NCBI GenBank assembly: GCA_046757465.1
Contig: JBHHYH010000001.1
Span: 70,285 to 134,284 of the forward strand
Length of the DNA stretch: 64,000 nt
Direction of reading: 5' to 3'
DNA from: Scalindua_A sp046757465
GTDB lineage: Bacteria > Planctomycetota > Brocadiia > Brocadiales > Scalinduaceae
Part shown: positions 1 to 8,664 of the stretch, piece after piece
Layout: every line of letters starts with the position of its first letter
How positions within the stretch are numbered: the first letter of the stretch is position 1
The notes under the pieces: generated by a model
Seen by the model: the letters and a program-made list of their open reading frames with translations, nothing else
What the model was told of the DNA's origin: nothing
Databases searched by the model: none
Made by a program: the position numbers and the translations under genes

Positions 1-765
1 TTCGAGCCGCAACTCCGCCAGTTTTCCTAATAGTGCGCTATTTTTTATGTCTATAAAATAACCTAAAATATGAATATCTGCAGGACAATAATAGGAAGAA
101 AGTTCTACGGCTGGGATGATATTTATGCCTTTTCTATTACAAAAGGTTTGTGCAATTTCGATAGCATCGATGCTATCATGGTCAGTTATTGCAATTGTGT
201 GAAGGTTGAGCCGCAGCGCTTCTCCAACCACCTCTTCCGGAGACGCGGTGCCGTCGGAATAATCTGTATGAATGTGTAAATCACCACCCGAACGCTTTCC
301 TATTTTTAAATTAACTTTTCCTTCCAAACCTGATGTGCCATCTTGATCCTCTTCGCCGTTCTTCACATAACGTGAATATACCTTATCCAGTACGCCATTT
401 ACGAACAAGCCGGATTTCTCAGTACTGTATTTTTTTGCCAAATCAATTGCTTCATTGATAGATACCTTGGGAGGAATATCACTCATATAGAGAAGTTCAT
501 AGCATGCCAACCTTAAGACATTTCTATCTATTACTGGCATCCTATGTAAATCCCAATTTTCGGAAATAGAAATTATCTTTTTGTCTATTTCTTTTATAGC
601 CGGAAAGCAGCCTTTAACCAGCATTATGGCAAAATCGCTTATCTCAACTTCTTTTGCCTGCTTTCTGCAAAAGGAATCTATCTCCTTTATAATTTCATCC
701 CCGCGAACCTCTAATTGATAAAGAGCTTGCAACGCAATCTCGCGAGACAGCGTTCTTTTCCGCAT
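1..765 (-). CDS. NusB-PHP fusion protein (C-terminus beyond window)
   Basis: The reading frame is open for 255 codons from ATG at 765 to the window edge, so the C-terminus is missing. Residues about 1-140 read as a NusB antitermination factor (REIALQALYQLE near the start, then PVIDRNVLRLACYELLY and INEAIDLAKKY). After a short acidic linker, a PHP metallo-phosphoesterase domain begins near residue 165 with DLHIHTDYSDG and continues with AITDHDS and IIPAVELSS. These supply the HxH, D and E metal ligands of the family. No stop or frameshift separates the two halves. It lies 39 bp downstream of ribH, the usual ribH-nusB order. NusB binds boxA in rRNA leaders; the PHP part may act as a nuclease or phosphatase. 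Joint function is inference. Confidence 0.9.
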   Translation of the reverse strand, partial: MRKRTLSREIALQALYQLEVRGDEIIKEIDSFCRKQAKEVEISDFAIMLVKGCFPAIKEIDKKIISISENWDLHRMPVIDRNVLRLACYELLYMSDIPPKVSINEAIDLAKKYSTEKSGLFVNGVLDKVYSRYVKNGEEDQDGTSGLEGKVNLKIGKRSGGDLHIHTDYSDGTASPEEVVGEALRLNLHTIAITDHDSIDAIEIAQTFCNRKGINIIPAVELSSYYCPADIHILGYFIDIKNSALLGKLAELRLE

Positions 766-804
766 CCTTAAGACTCCAAAACGAAAGAACAGATTATTAC
801 ATAT

Positions 805-1269
805 TTATATCTTATCGAACAAGTTCACCATCTCCAGAGCAGCGAGTGCAGCTTCAGCGCCTTTATTACCTCCTCTAGCACCAGCTCTATCTATAGCTTG
901 TTCCAATGTATCAGTAGCGATGACTCCATAAATCGTTGGAATGCCTGTTGAGAGTCCGACTTCAGTGATACCCCTGGCTGCTTCACTGGAGACATAGTCG
1001 AAATGGGGTGTTTCACCACGTATTACTGCTCCCAGACAGATAATACCGTTGTATTTGGCATTTTTAGCTAATCTCAAGGCAGTAATTGGTATCTCACAAG
1101 CTCCTGGAACCCAAAACACATCAATATCGTTTTCCTTCGTACCATGTCTAACCAAACAATCCTGGGCTCCTTCTAGCAATTTCTTTGTAATGAAATTGTT
1201 GAATCTGCTGACAACTATAGCAAAGGTTTTGCTCGTACCAATAAGATTGCCTTCAAATGATTTAGCCAT
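805..1269 (-). CDS. ribH: 6,7-dimethyl-8-ribityllumazine synthase
   Basis: This 154-residue protein matches the full usual length of lumazine synthase. The enzyme condenses 5-amino-6-ribitylaminouracil with dihydroxybutanone phosphate in the penultimate step of riboflavin synthesis. Visible family segments are VVSRFNNFIT near residue 20, WVPGACEIP near 53, and GAVIRGETPHFDYV near 80, which carries the catalytic His. It is the first gene of a minus-strand pair with the NusB-PHP gene. A possible hairpin operator lies upstream at 1319-1356. I looked for an FMN riboswitch there and did not recognise one. Confidence 0.95.
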   Translation of the reverse strand: MAKSFEGNLIGTSKTFAIVVSRFNNFITKKLLEGAQDCLVRHGTKENDIDVFWVPGACEIPITALRLAKNAKYNGIICLGAVIRGETPHFDYVSSEAARGITEVGLSTGIPTIYGVIATDTLEQAIDRAGARGGNKGAEAALAALEMVNLFDKI

Positions 1270-1318
1270 GGCATTGTCTCCTTAGTAAAAGAAAGTAAAG
1301 CAAAGTCAAATGCGATAA

Positions 1319-1356
1319 TATCAGAAAAGAACTACCCTTGCAAGGCTTTTCTGATA
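1319..1356. repeat. 11-bp perfect inverted repeat between ribH and tatC
   Basis: TATCAGAAAAG at 1319-1329 is exactly complementary to CTTTTCTGATA at 1346-1356, with a 16-base loop that itself contains the palindrome CCTTGCAAGG. It sits 50 bp upstream of ribH in the divergent ribH/tatC region. It could be a protein-binding operator or an RNA hairpin in the ribH leader; nothing in the sequence decides which. Confidence 0.5.
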
Positions 1357-1512
1357 CCCCTCTGGAGTAATAAAATCTCAAATGATTGTATTGAATCTTG
1401 TAATTTAAACTCTATCCTAGTATTATAATTACACCTTTAAAGTAAAGGTATTTTCGGGCAAGTTATGGATTTTCGAGAGTATAATTAACGGGCTGTATTT
1501 GATGCAAAAAAA

Positions 1513-2838
1513 ATGGAAGAAGATAAAGAGGTCGAAGGACAAAGATTGCCTATAAGTGAACATCTCGAGGAGTTGAGAAGAAGGATTATATATTCAATCC
1601 TTATTGTTATTGGATTCTTCTTTATCAGCTGGTTTTTTAAATCAAAGATCCTGGACATCATGAAGAAGCCACATGACCTTGCTATGGAAAATCTGGGATT
1701 ATCACAATCACTGCAGGTGTTGAGTTATCAAGAAGGGTTTTACGCTTACATAAAGCTATGTTTAATAACAGCCATCTTTATGGGATATCCTGTAGTTGCA
1801 CATCAAATCTGGAAATTTGTAGAAGCTGGTTTATATAAGAGGGAGCGCACGTATGTAAAGATATTTGCCCCGATTTCCTCCATAGCGTTCATAATAGGTG
1901 TATTATTTGGATACTTTGTCCTGATACCCTTTGGCCTTCAATTCCTGATAAAGATACTGGGAGCAGAGATACAGCCTATTATTACGATGAGTCAATATAT
2001 CAATCTTGTTACCCTGTTGACGCTTGCCCTGGGTATTGTGTTTCAACTCCCACTCGTAATGTTATTCATATCTAAGATTGGAGTGCTTAAGGCCGAAGAT
2101 TTCATTAAATGGCGTATGTATGCCGTCCTTATTATATTTATCCTCGCAGCCATGATAACTCCTCCGGATCCATTTACACAGGTTATGACCGCCTTGCCCA
2201 TGATTGCCCTTTATGAAGTGGGCATTCTTGCAATAAGACCGACAAAGAAGGCGATTGTACGATTTAATATACTATTAGGTTCCGGCGCCTTATTAATATA
2301 TATAGTTTTTCTAATATTCACACTGCCAACAAAGGCAGAGTTCATAAACACATCAGGCATTGTCAAGATCCTTCCGGCCGCAAGCACAAAATGGATGGCG
2401 GTGACACCTGAATCGAAGATACATAATGGCGCCACACTGGAAACAGGCAAAAGCAGCAAGGCCTCCTTTCTCCTGAAAGATGGCACTTATATTATAATGG
2501 ACGTGGATACGGGGATTAAGCTTGTGGAAAAGAGAAAAATTAATCTCTTAAAAGGGCAAGTACTTGTAACCATAAAGGCAGACGAAGACCCTTTTGCGAT
2601 AACGGCAAGTGACAGCATTATAACCGCAAATAACGGTAACATTGACGTAAAGATATCCGGATACACAGTCGTGGTTACGGTGGCGGAGGGTGCAGCGACA
2701 GTTGTCTCGGATGGAGAGGAGAAAAAGGTGCTTGAAGGAAGGCAGCTAAAGGCCGTAACCGGTGGCGAACCCATAAACGTGGATGGTGTAACAAAATGGT
2801 CAAAAGAGATACAGAAATTGATAAAGGAGGAAAAGTAA
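1513..2838 (+). CDS. tatC: TatC translocase with seventh helix and C-terminal FecR-like domain
   Basis: Residues 1-245 are TatC, the twin-arginine-signal receptor of the Tat export system. The N-terminal signature EHLEELRRRI (residues 17-26) is followed by six hydrophobic helices near 27-46, 75-95, 115-140, 155-185, 195-215 and 222-240. The protein is 441 residues long, where TatC is normally about 250. A seventh helix follows near 253-275 (LLGSGALLIYIVFLIF), then a soluble beta-rich tail of about 165 residues. That tail resembles FecR domains (TLETGKSSKASFLLKDGT, VAEGAATVVSDG). An odd number of helices would place the tail on the trans side of the membrane. The ATG at 1513 has no strong ribosome site. 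No tatA is visible here. Confidence 0.88.
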   Translation: MEEDKEVEGQRLPISEHLEELRRRIIYSILIVIGFFFISWFFKSKILDIMKKPHDLAMENLGLSQSLQVLSYQEGFYAYIKLCLITAIFMGYPVVAHQIWKFVEAGLYKRERTYVKIFAPISSIAFIIGVLFGYFVLIPFGLQFLIKILGAEIQPIITMSQYINLVTLLTLALGIVFQLPLVMLFISKIGVLKAEDFIKWRMYAVLIIFILAAMITPPDPFTQVMTALPMIALYEVGILAIRPTKKAIVRFNILLGSGALLIYIVFLIFTLPTKAEFINTSGIVKILPAASTKWMAVTPESKIHNGATLETGKSSKASFLLKDGTYIIMDVDTGIKLVEKRKINLLKGQVLVTIKADEDPFAITASDSIITANNGNIDVKISGYTVVVTVAEGAATVVSDGEEKKVLEGRQLKAVTGGEPINVDGVTKWSKEIQKLIKEEK

Positions 2839-2925
2839 GACGACGGTCTTTATTCTGTAACGTGTAGCAATGGCCACACAACAGTAACGGCCATACAAGA
2901 GCAAAAGTTTGAGATTGTTTTTGAT

Positions 2926-3525
2926 TTGGGAGTAATGGCCTTGCTTGACGGATATCCACGTGAAGCAGCAACTAGTATGGCTTCTGCTTTAGAGCGATTT
3001 TATGAATTCTATATCAATGTAATAGCATTGAAGCATGGTATATGTGATAAGGCATTATCTGATACATGGAAACATGTATCAGCCCAATCTGAAAGGCAGT
3101 TTGGCGCTTTTCTTTACATGTATCTAATTGATCATAGAACGGATTGCTGTCCAACTATTGACAATGACAAGCCAGAACTAGAGGGCATCTCAAAAAACCA
3201 GACAAAGACATGGAAAGAGTTTAGAAATGCGGTGGTTCATAAGGGTTATATTCCTTCAAGCTCAGAGACACTGGCGTATGGTAACTTGATTTATCGGTAT
3301 ATATACGACTTGATAGAGGATTTAAAAATAAATAGCGCAGAGCATATTCAGCAAGTAACTTTCAAGCATCTGAGTCGTGCACAAAATGTTGACGTTGGTG
3401 TACGTATATCTACGATGAGTATCCCGACTATTATTAGTCTTATCAGAGGAGAGGTTCCACCGGATACACTGGAAAAAGCATTAGAAAGCTTAAAGGAGTA
3501 TCGGAAATGGCTTCATCATCATTAA
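2926..3525 (+). CDS. HEPN-like hypothetical protein, probably 5'-truncated
   Basis: The annotated start is a TTG; the first ATG is at 2935. The protein is mainly helical and contains WKEFRNAVVHKG near residue 100. This is an R-x4-H arrangement typical of HEPN-fold RNases and nucleotide-binding relatives. The same frame stays open upstream to the tatC stop at 2836-2838 and reads CSNGHTTVTAIQEQKFEIVFDLG, which looks like real protein with no ATG or GTG start. I therefore think the natural N-terminus, probably a small zinc finger, has been lost by a rearrangement just after tatC. Function unknown; it may be a remnant. Confidence 0.55.
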   Translation: MGVMALLDGYPREAATSMASALERFYEFYINVIALKHGICDKALSDTWKHVSAQSERQFGAFLYMYLIDHRTDCCPTIDNDKPELEGISKNQTKTWKEFRNAVVHKGYIPSSSETLAYGNLIYRYIYDLIEDLKINSAEHIQQVTFKHLSRAQNVDVGVRISTMSIPTIISLIRGEVPPDTLEKALESLKEYRKWLHHH

Positions 3526-3681
3526 AACCTAAAAAGAGGTTCAAGTTGCCTTTACATATCAAGCGTAATCAAGTGATAAATAGAGTCTCAAATAACACTT
3601 GCCTAATCTCTTCCTGAGTTTATAATCCATGCCCATAGTCATTTTCATATTATTCTAATCAATTAGCCTGTATACATATAT

Positions 3682-4263
3682 ATGAGGAAATACTTATTAC
3701 ATATCTTAATCATATCATTTGTTCTTCTTTCAACCCAGATTATACAGTCAGCAGAAGAAAGGCCGCCACACATAACCCTGCGTTCATCTTACAGCGTTTT
3801 ATCTCTTTCTCAGGTGCAGTCAATGTCTAATATCGTTATGCGCAAAAAGGATGAGTGGGGGTTTTATGGGCACAGCACAATCAATCACGGCTATGAGGAA
3901 AAGTCTATAAATGGAGATAAGGTCGTAATAGACCATGCCACCGGCCTGATGTGGCATCAATCAGGTTCAAGTGATTATATGAGTTGGAATAGTGCAAAGG
4001 ATTGGATAAGAGATTTGAATCGCAGAGGGTATGCAGGTTATCAAGACTGGCGATTACCGACTTTAGAGGAAGCTGTATCACTGCTGGAAGCGAGCAGGAA
4101 GAACGATATATACATAGACACTGTCTTTAATAATGAACAATGGGGAATTTGGACTGGCGACAGACATGATTCGGGTGGCACGTGGAGCGTGTACTTCAGC
4201 CTTGGTAACGTGCGCTGGCGCGTCAAGAACCGCTATGTCCGTCCGGTTCGCTCACTCAATTGA
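3682..4263 (+). CDS. Secreted DUF1566 (Lcl C-terminal-like) protein
   Basis: An N-terminal signal peptide (hydrophobic residues 4-22, likely cleavage after QSA) precedes a DUF1566 domain at about residues 75-193. Typical elements are ATGLMWHQ, SWNSAKDWI, GYAGYQDWRLPTLEEA and the closing RYVRPVRS. These domains occur in exported or surface proteins of many Gram-negative bacteria, and their function is not established. The gene stands alone, 157 bp after the HEPN-like gene, and the following 200 bp up to the convergent kinase gene hold nothing I recognise. Confidence 0.75.
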   Translation: MRKYLLHILIISFVLLSTQIIQSAEERPPHITLRSSYSVLSLSQVQSMSNIVMRKKDEWGFYGHSTINHGYEEKSINGDKVVIDHATGLMWHQSGSSDYMSWNSAKDWIRDLNRRGYAGYQDWRLPTLEEAVSLLEASRKNDIYIDTVFNNEQWGIWTGDRHDSGGTWSVYFSLGNVRWRVKNRYVRPVRSLN

Positions 4264-4464
4264 TACCCACCATCCGAATAATAAGGGACACGATTTCTTT
4301 TCTATGTCATTCATCTATATTACCTCAACTGCATCTTGCATAGACCTGTTTTTCCATTGACTTCAATAGTTAAATAGGATAGGGAATATTTAGGTAAAGG
4401 AGAGAGTTTGAGATTAATTGGTGCTATATCGGGTGTTAACCATTGCATCCCCAAACATGAATAT

Positions 4465-5442
4465 TTAGTCTAATCTTATTGAACCAATGCGTATGGTTTT
4501 TAGTTTTGTAAAGTCAGAAAGTGGAGTAAGAAGAGATATAGTTCTTCTTTGGAGATTAATTTTTTCTACTTTACCCAGGCCAATGGTAAAGTTGTCCTCG
4601 TCATTAAGTCCTGCGAGTAAACCTTGCAACGTATCCATTTGTCTCACCTGAGGAATATCGGTTCTACCCTGAAGGTTATTTTCGATTGATTCTTGTGCTG
4701 TATGATTATTCTTGTCTATGTTCTTATCATTTTCAAATATATTCTCAGTAGGAGCAGAAATATGGTATGGATTAATGATTGTTATTCTGTCTAGGTGAAT
4801 TTCCTGCTTCTTTGAAAGACGAAAGTACTCTTTGAATCTTTGTTCCCTGTAGAGCCTACGTTGCTCTTGAGATTTATGCTTAACCTTTTCATGGACAGCG
4901 AGGCGATGTATTCTTAGCTGTGTTTTGTCTTTGTAAGGTCTCAAAATATCCTCGATTTCTCTGAATCTTTGGATTGCAATTATGTGTTTTGGATTTATAA
5001 GATTTATCTTCTGATATTTGAGTTCCCATGCTGCTTCTCCACTAACTAACCCGGTAGTATTTATAATGGTTATGTCCATACCGTTTTGGATTGATTTTTC
5101 AAGCAACTTTTTCATACCCACAACGGTAGGTAAAAGATGTCCAATAGGGGACGTTGAACCCACAAAAAACATAAGGTCTGGTTGAATCGAATGAAGAAAC
5201 TTAATTGCAGACTTTATAAATGTCAGGCCAATCGTGGTAGGGGGGCCAATAATAGATTGCCCTACGTCGCCGTCTATAATACAAACCTTATTTCCTTTAT
5301 TATACAGTTCTCCAGCCAGATAACTCACTAATGTACTTTTTCCCGTGTCTGAAGCACCGATGACCATTACAATACCCTTGTCTTTGTTGAGCTTATCTGA
5401 GAGTTCGACCCAGCTTCGTGAGATTTTGATGTTGTTGGTCAT
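4465..5442 (-). CDS. Clp1/Grc3-like polynucleotide 5'-kinase family protein
   Basis: The protein has 325 residues. A P-loop GASDTGKST at residues 29-37 is followed by a Walker-B-like CIIDGDVGQS at 54-63 and the run GPPTTIGL. It then continues with FFVGSTSPIGH and INTTGLVSGEAAWELK. This order (DGDxGQ, GxTSP, NTxGxxxG) is that of the Clp1/Grc3/NOL9 RNA 5'-hydroxyl kinase family, which is mainly archaeal and eukaryotic with scattered bacterial members. About 150 C-terminal residues resemble the tail seen in prokaryotic members. The likely reaction is ATP-dependent phosphorylation of RNA (or DNA) 5'-OH ends. The gene is monocistronic. The family call is good; the substrate is inferred. Confidence 0.75.
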   Translation of the reverse strand: MTNNIKISRSWVELSDKLNKDKGIVMVIGASDTGKSTLVSYLAGELYNKGNKVCIIDGDVGQSIIGPPTTIGLTFIKSAIKFLHSIQPDLMFFVGSTSPIGHLLPTVVGMKKLLEKSIQNGMDITIINTTGLVSGEAAWELKYQKINLINPKHIIAIQRFREIEDILRPYKDKTQLRIHRLAVHEKVKHKSQEQRRLYREQRFKEYFRLSKKQEIHLDRITIINPYHISAPTENIFENDKNIDKNNHTAQESIENNLQGRTDIPQVRQMDTLQGLLAGLNDEDNFTIGLGKVEKINLQRRTISLLTPLSDFTKLKTIRIGSIRLD

Positions 5443-5496
5443 TTTTAGTTTTTCAGCTTTATATCAGTTTATTTTCTTTTAATCTGAAAACAACTC

Positions 5497-5552
5497 TGGA
5501 TTCCTTCCGAAAGGAAGGTACAGCAATTAGCCCCGCTTTCGCAGGGAATCCA
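5497..5552. repeat. Small inverted-repeat element
   Basis: TGGATTCC at 5497-5504 pairs with GGAATCCA at 5545-5552. Inside is a tight hairpin, CCTTCC-GAAA-GGAAGG, at 5503-5518. It lies in the 318-bp gap between the Clp1-like gene and the M24 peptidase gene. The rest of the gap shows no gene. The element resembles the small palindromic repeats elsewhere in this window but is not identical to them. Confidence 0.45.
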
Positions 5553-5760
5553 AAAGTTTTTAATTTTCATCCTTCGTGGTGCCCTGAAAGGGCATGAGAG
5601 TTTAATACTATTTTAAATCTTAAGACATCCTCACACAAAAGGAAGTTCGTTGACATTCAAGATTGTTTTAATAGAATTCAATAAAAGAGAAGAGGGTTAT
5701 TTTGATATTTTATCATTAATATAACTCATAGTGCAGTATTGTACATAATATGTCTGTTAT

Positions 5761-6906
5761 TTGAAGAACGAACTTATGCGAGATAACGAAGCAATACTGA
5801 TTATTGCAGACAGCGAGAGAGATACTAATATATATTATGCCACCGGATTCCTGGCGCCTGATCCTTTTGTCTATATCCAGAAGGGCAACGGAAAGATTAT
5901 GATTACAAGTGACCTGGAGCTGGACCGTGCAAGGTCTCAATCCAAAGTAGATAAAGTACTTTCTCTCTCTAAATACGAAAGGATTGTCAAAAAAAGAAGT
6001 GGTAGGTCTTCCGGTCTTATCGGAGTGGTTGTTGCAGTCCTTAGAGAAATGAAGATAAAAGGACTCCTGGTTCCCGCAAATTTCAATGTCGAGTATGCTG
6101 ATTTTCTAAGGAAAAAAGGGTTTAAGCTTAAGGTGAAAGGAGAACCATTTTTTAGTTCCAGAGAGATAAAGACCGAGCTGGAAACAGAATATATTATTAA
6201 GGCCCTGCGTGAAACTGAAAGGGCCCTGAGTAAGGCAATTGATTACGTCAAAAAATCGAATATTAAAAATGGTTTTTTGTACACAAAGGGTGGTCGTCCG
6301 ATAACGTCTGAATCAGTAAGGCAGATGATAGATGTGGAGTTGATGAAGAAGGGGTGTGCCGCTAAACACACGATAGTATCCTGTGGTGAGCAGTCTTGCC
6401 AGCCACACAATGTGGGGAGCGGTCCATTAAGGGGAAATGAAGCAATCATATTTGATGTATTCCCAAAGGACGAGCAAACAGGGTATCATGCAGACATAAG
6501 CAGAACTGTTGTTAAAGGCAGGGCTTCAGGGCCATTAAAGAAGATGTACAAAGCGGTGGCTTCTGCTCAAAAACTGGTTTTCAAGCTGGCCAAAAATGGA
6601 GCTAAAGGTGACATTATGCACAGGGAGGTTATGAGACACTTAAAATCTCTGGGATTCAAGACGGGAAAGATTAAGGGGGAAATGAGTGGTTTCTTTCACG
6701 GAACCGGTCATGGTGTCGGTCTGGACGTGCACGAAACCCCACGAATATCCACGGCAAGATATACGTTGAAAACCGGGAATGTTGTTACTGTGGAACCGGG
6801 ACTTTATTATCCCGGCATAGGTGGTGTAAGAATTGAAGATATGATACTTATTACGGATGATGGTTGTATAAATCTCACTAAACTTCCTAAAGTGCTCGAA
6901 GTATAA
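5761..6906 (+). CDS. M24 family metallopeptidase (Xaa-Pro aminopeptidase-like)
   Basis: The protein has 381 residues. The C-terminal pita-bread domain carries the five expected metal ligands: Asp in IIFDVFP, Asp in YHADISRTV, His in HGTGHGVGLDVHE, Glu in TVEPGLYYP and Glu in GVRIEDM. The N-terminal half (to about residue 130) is the creatinase-like domain of the prolidase/aminopeptidase P group. It should remove N-terminal residues preceding proline in the cytoplasm. The open frame begins with TTG at 5761; ATG at 5776 (residue 6) is an equally possible start. The gene is transcribed alone. Confidence 0.88.
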   Translation: MKNELMRDNEAILIIADSERDTNIYYATGFLAPDPFVYIQKGNGKIMITSDLELDRARSQSKVDKVLSLSKYERIVKKRSGRSSGLIGVVVAVLREMKIKGLLVPANFNVEYADFLRKKGFKLKVKGEPFFSSREIKTELETEYIIKALRETERALSKAIDYVKKSNIKNGFLYTKGGRPITSESVRQMIDVELMKKGCAAKHTIVSCGEQSCQPHNVGSGPLRGNEAIIFDVFPKDEQTGYHADISRTVVKGRASGPLKKMYKAVASAQKLVFKLAKNGAKGDIMHREVMRHLKSLGFKTGKIKGEMSGFFHGTGHGVGLDVHETPRISTARYTLKTGNVVTVEPGLYYPGIGGVRIEDMILITDDGCINLTKLPKVLEV

Positions 6907-6991
6907 ATACAAAAACGTCAGACGTCAAAGGGTTGCGTATCTGGGACTGGCAAACGCCGTCTGGCGTAGCATAATAACGAAAAGAATATGT

Positions 6992-8212
6992 CTATTCGCC
7001 GGCCCCAGCTTTATATGGTAGGAATTCCTTACCTAAGAGTTCACGAGCGATTATGAGCTTCATTGTGTTTATTGTACCTTCCGCCCCTATAGAGTATGAC
7101 CTAACCCCTCTTATGCCCATCTCGATGGGACACTCAGTGGTATATGCCAACGTACCAAGCCAGTTGGCCACTTCGTTAAGAGTATTAAATGCTTCTGTAG
7201 GCGCCTTGAGTTTTGCCATTGCAGTCTGTTTGGCAATTTCAAAGTGATTTAGTTCGCCTTCCTTGTACATCTTATCGAGCATCCATGCTGCCCTGTATGT
7301 AAGCAATTTTATTGCTTCTATGTTTGTATAATGTTCCACGAGTGGAAACTGGATACCTTCATAAGACGCAATTGGCCGTTTGAACGCCTTTCTTTGTTTG
7401 ATGTAATCGATTCCTATTTCCATTCCAGCCTCTGCAGCGCCAATACATGTGGCAGCAATGAGTGTTCGCGCAAGGGAGAAGCCCTCCATAGCACAGTAGA
7501 AACCGCGATTAAGCTCTCCTACCAGAAAAGCCTCAGGTATGCTAATATCGTCCATTGTAAAACCGCCATTAGAGATTCCCATTCTGCCCATATTTTTGAA
7601 TATAGTTGTGCTTATGTTAGGATTATCCTTGAGTGTTACGCCAAAGAAGGACATACCCTTGTGTTCCTTTTCTGGTTCCGTCTTTGCCAGGGTTAGATAG
7701 ATTCCACCATACTTCAATGATTCTGCCACGCCACTTATATATATCTTTTCGCCTTTGAGTTTCCAGTTGTTTCCATCTTTCTTTGCTGTTGTCTTCGTAG
7801 CACCAACGATGTCGCTTCCACCATCTGGTTCTGTGGTAGCAATTCCCAGGAAAACATCCCCATTAACCATCTTAGGTAATATTTCTGCCTTTGCCTCCTT
7901 TGTACCATATCTATCAAGGATAAATCCCCAGCTTGCTTCGACAAGATAAAGAACTGGAACTGCAATACTGATATCTGCCCTGCCGAGCTCTTCAGCAGCT
8001 ATGCATGCCATCTTCCAATCTGTCCCTGCTCCACCGTAATCGGGCGAGACGGTCAAACCCAATAAGCCAAGTTTTGCCATACCCTTTATTATGTCATCGG
8101 GAATACGGGCGTTTGTATCTATATCTCTTACCCTGGGCTTGATTTCTTTTTGCGCAAACTCTCTTACAGTCTGCCTCCATATCTCTTGTTCTTCCGTCCA
8201 ACTGAAATCCAT
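6992..8212 (-). CDS. Acyl-CoA dehydrogenase
   Basis: A full-length, 406-residue flavin-dependent acyl-CoA dehydrogenase. Family markers are the N-terminal helical segment (EFAQKEIKPRVRDID), the substrate/FAD loop IATTEPDGGSDI near residue 125, KAFKRPIASYEGIQFPL near 285, and GAEGTINTMKLIIAREL near 375. It oxidises an acyl-CoA thioester to the enoyl-CoA, passing electrons to ETF. ATG at 8212 follows AGGAGG at good spacing. No ETF or beta-oxidation neighbour is present, so the substrate is unknown. In anammox bacteria some members of this family have been suspected in ladderane lipid synthesis; nothing here tests that. Confidence 0.92.
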   Translation of the reverse strand: MDFSWTEEQEIWRQTVREFAQKEIKPRVRDIDTNARIPDDIIKGMAKLGLLGLTVSPDYGGAGTDWKMACIAAEELGRADISIAVPVLYLVEASWGFILDRYGTKEAKAEILPKMVNGDVFLGIATTEPDGGSDIVGATKTTAKKDGNNWKLKGEKIYISGVAESLKYGGIYLTLAKTEPEKEHKGMSFFGVTLKDNPNISTTIFKNMGRMGISNGGFTMDDISIPEAFLVGELNRGFYCAMEGFSLARTLIAATCIGAAEAGMEIGIDYIKQRKAFKRPIASYEGIQFPLVEHYTNIEAIKLLTYRAAWMLDKMYKEGELNHFEIAKQTAMAKLKAPTEAFNTLNEVANWLGTLAYTTECPIEMGIRGVRSYSIGAEGTINTMKLIIARELLGKEFLPYKAGAGE

Positions 8213-8400
8213 TTTTGAACCTCCTTAAAAATAACAAAATTTACACATAATGTAGATTATGCTTGAATGACAACCCCCCCTTTTTCCTTCCTTCTCACCC
8301 GGATGAAGCCCTGCCCAACCCGTCCGAACGGCCTTGCCGGGCGGGGCAAGAGGCATGTGGGCGTTCGGGTGTGCACAAGGAGAGGACAGAGGAGAGATTT

Positions 8401-8506
8401 GTAGGGGCTGTTCCCCGAACAGCCTTATAAAAGTGGTTCGTTCGGGGCCGCCCGTGCCGGTACCTGCCCGACTACGTCATTCAGGCGGGCGGGGAACAAA
8501 CCCTAC
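8401..8506. repeat. Palindromic GC-rich repeat element
   Basis: GTAGGGGCTGTTCCCC at 8401-8416 is nearly complementary to GGGGAACAAACCCTAC at 8491-8506 (14 of 16). The arms enclose a GC-rich core. A further GC-rich block at 8281-8400 (CCGGATGAAGCCC, GGCCTTGCCGGGC) adjoins it. Both are far richer in GC than their surroundings and have no open reading frame. They fill the gap between the acyl-CoA dehydrogenase and the cytochrome gene and are probably non-autonomous repeats. Confidence 0.55.
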
Positions 8507-8664
8507 ATAATATTATTAAAAATCTTAGCTAATTTTATATTGAAAATAGATTTCGTCAAAGATATTATTAATTACGGATGTCATTTTTATAAGGTATCTT
8601 AACTGACTATTTTGGTTAAAGACGTTATATTATGCAGAACTTCCTGAAATGTAGAATTGGAAGA

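Noticed and set aside
1270..1512. Possible FMN riboswitch upstream of ribH
   Set aside because: The region has an 11-bp inverted repeat but I could not find the conserved RFN-element blocks.
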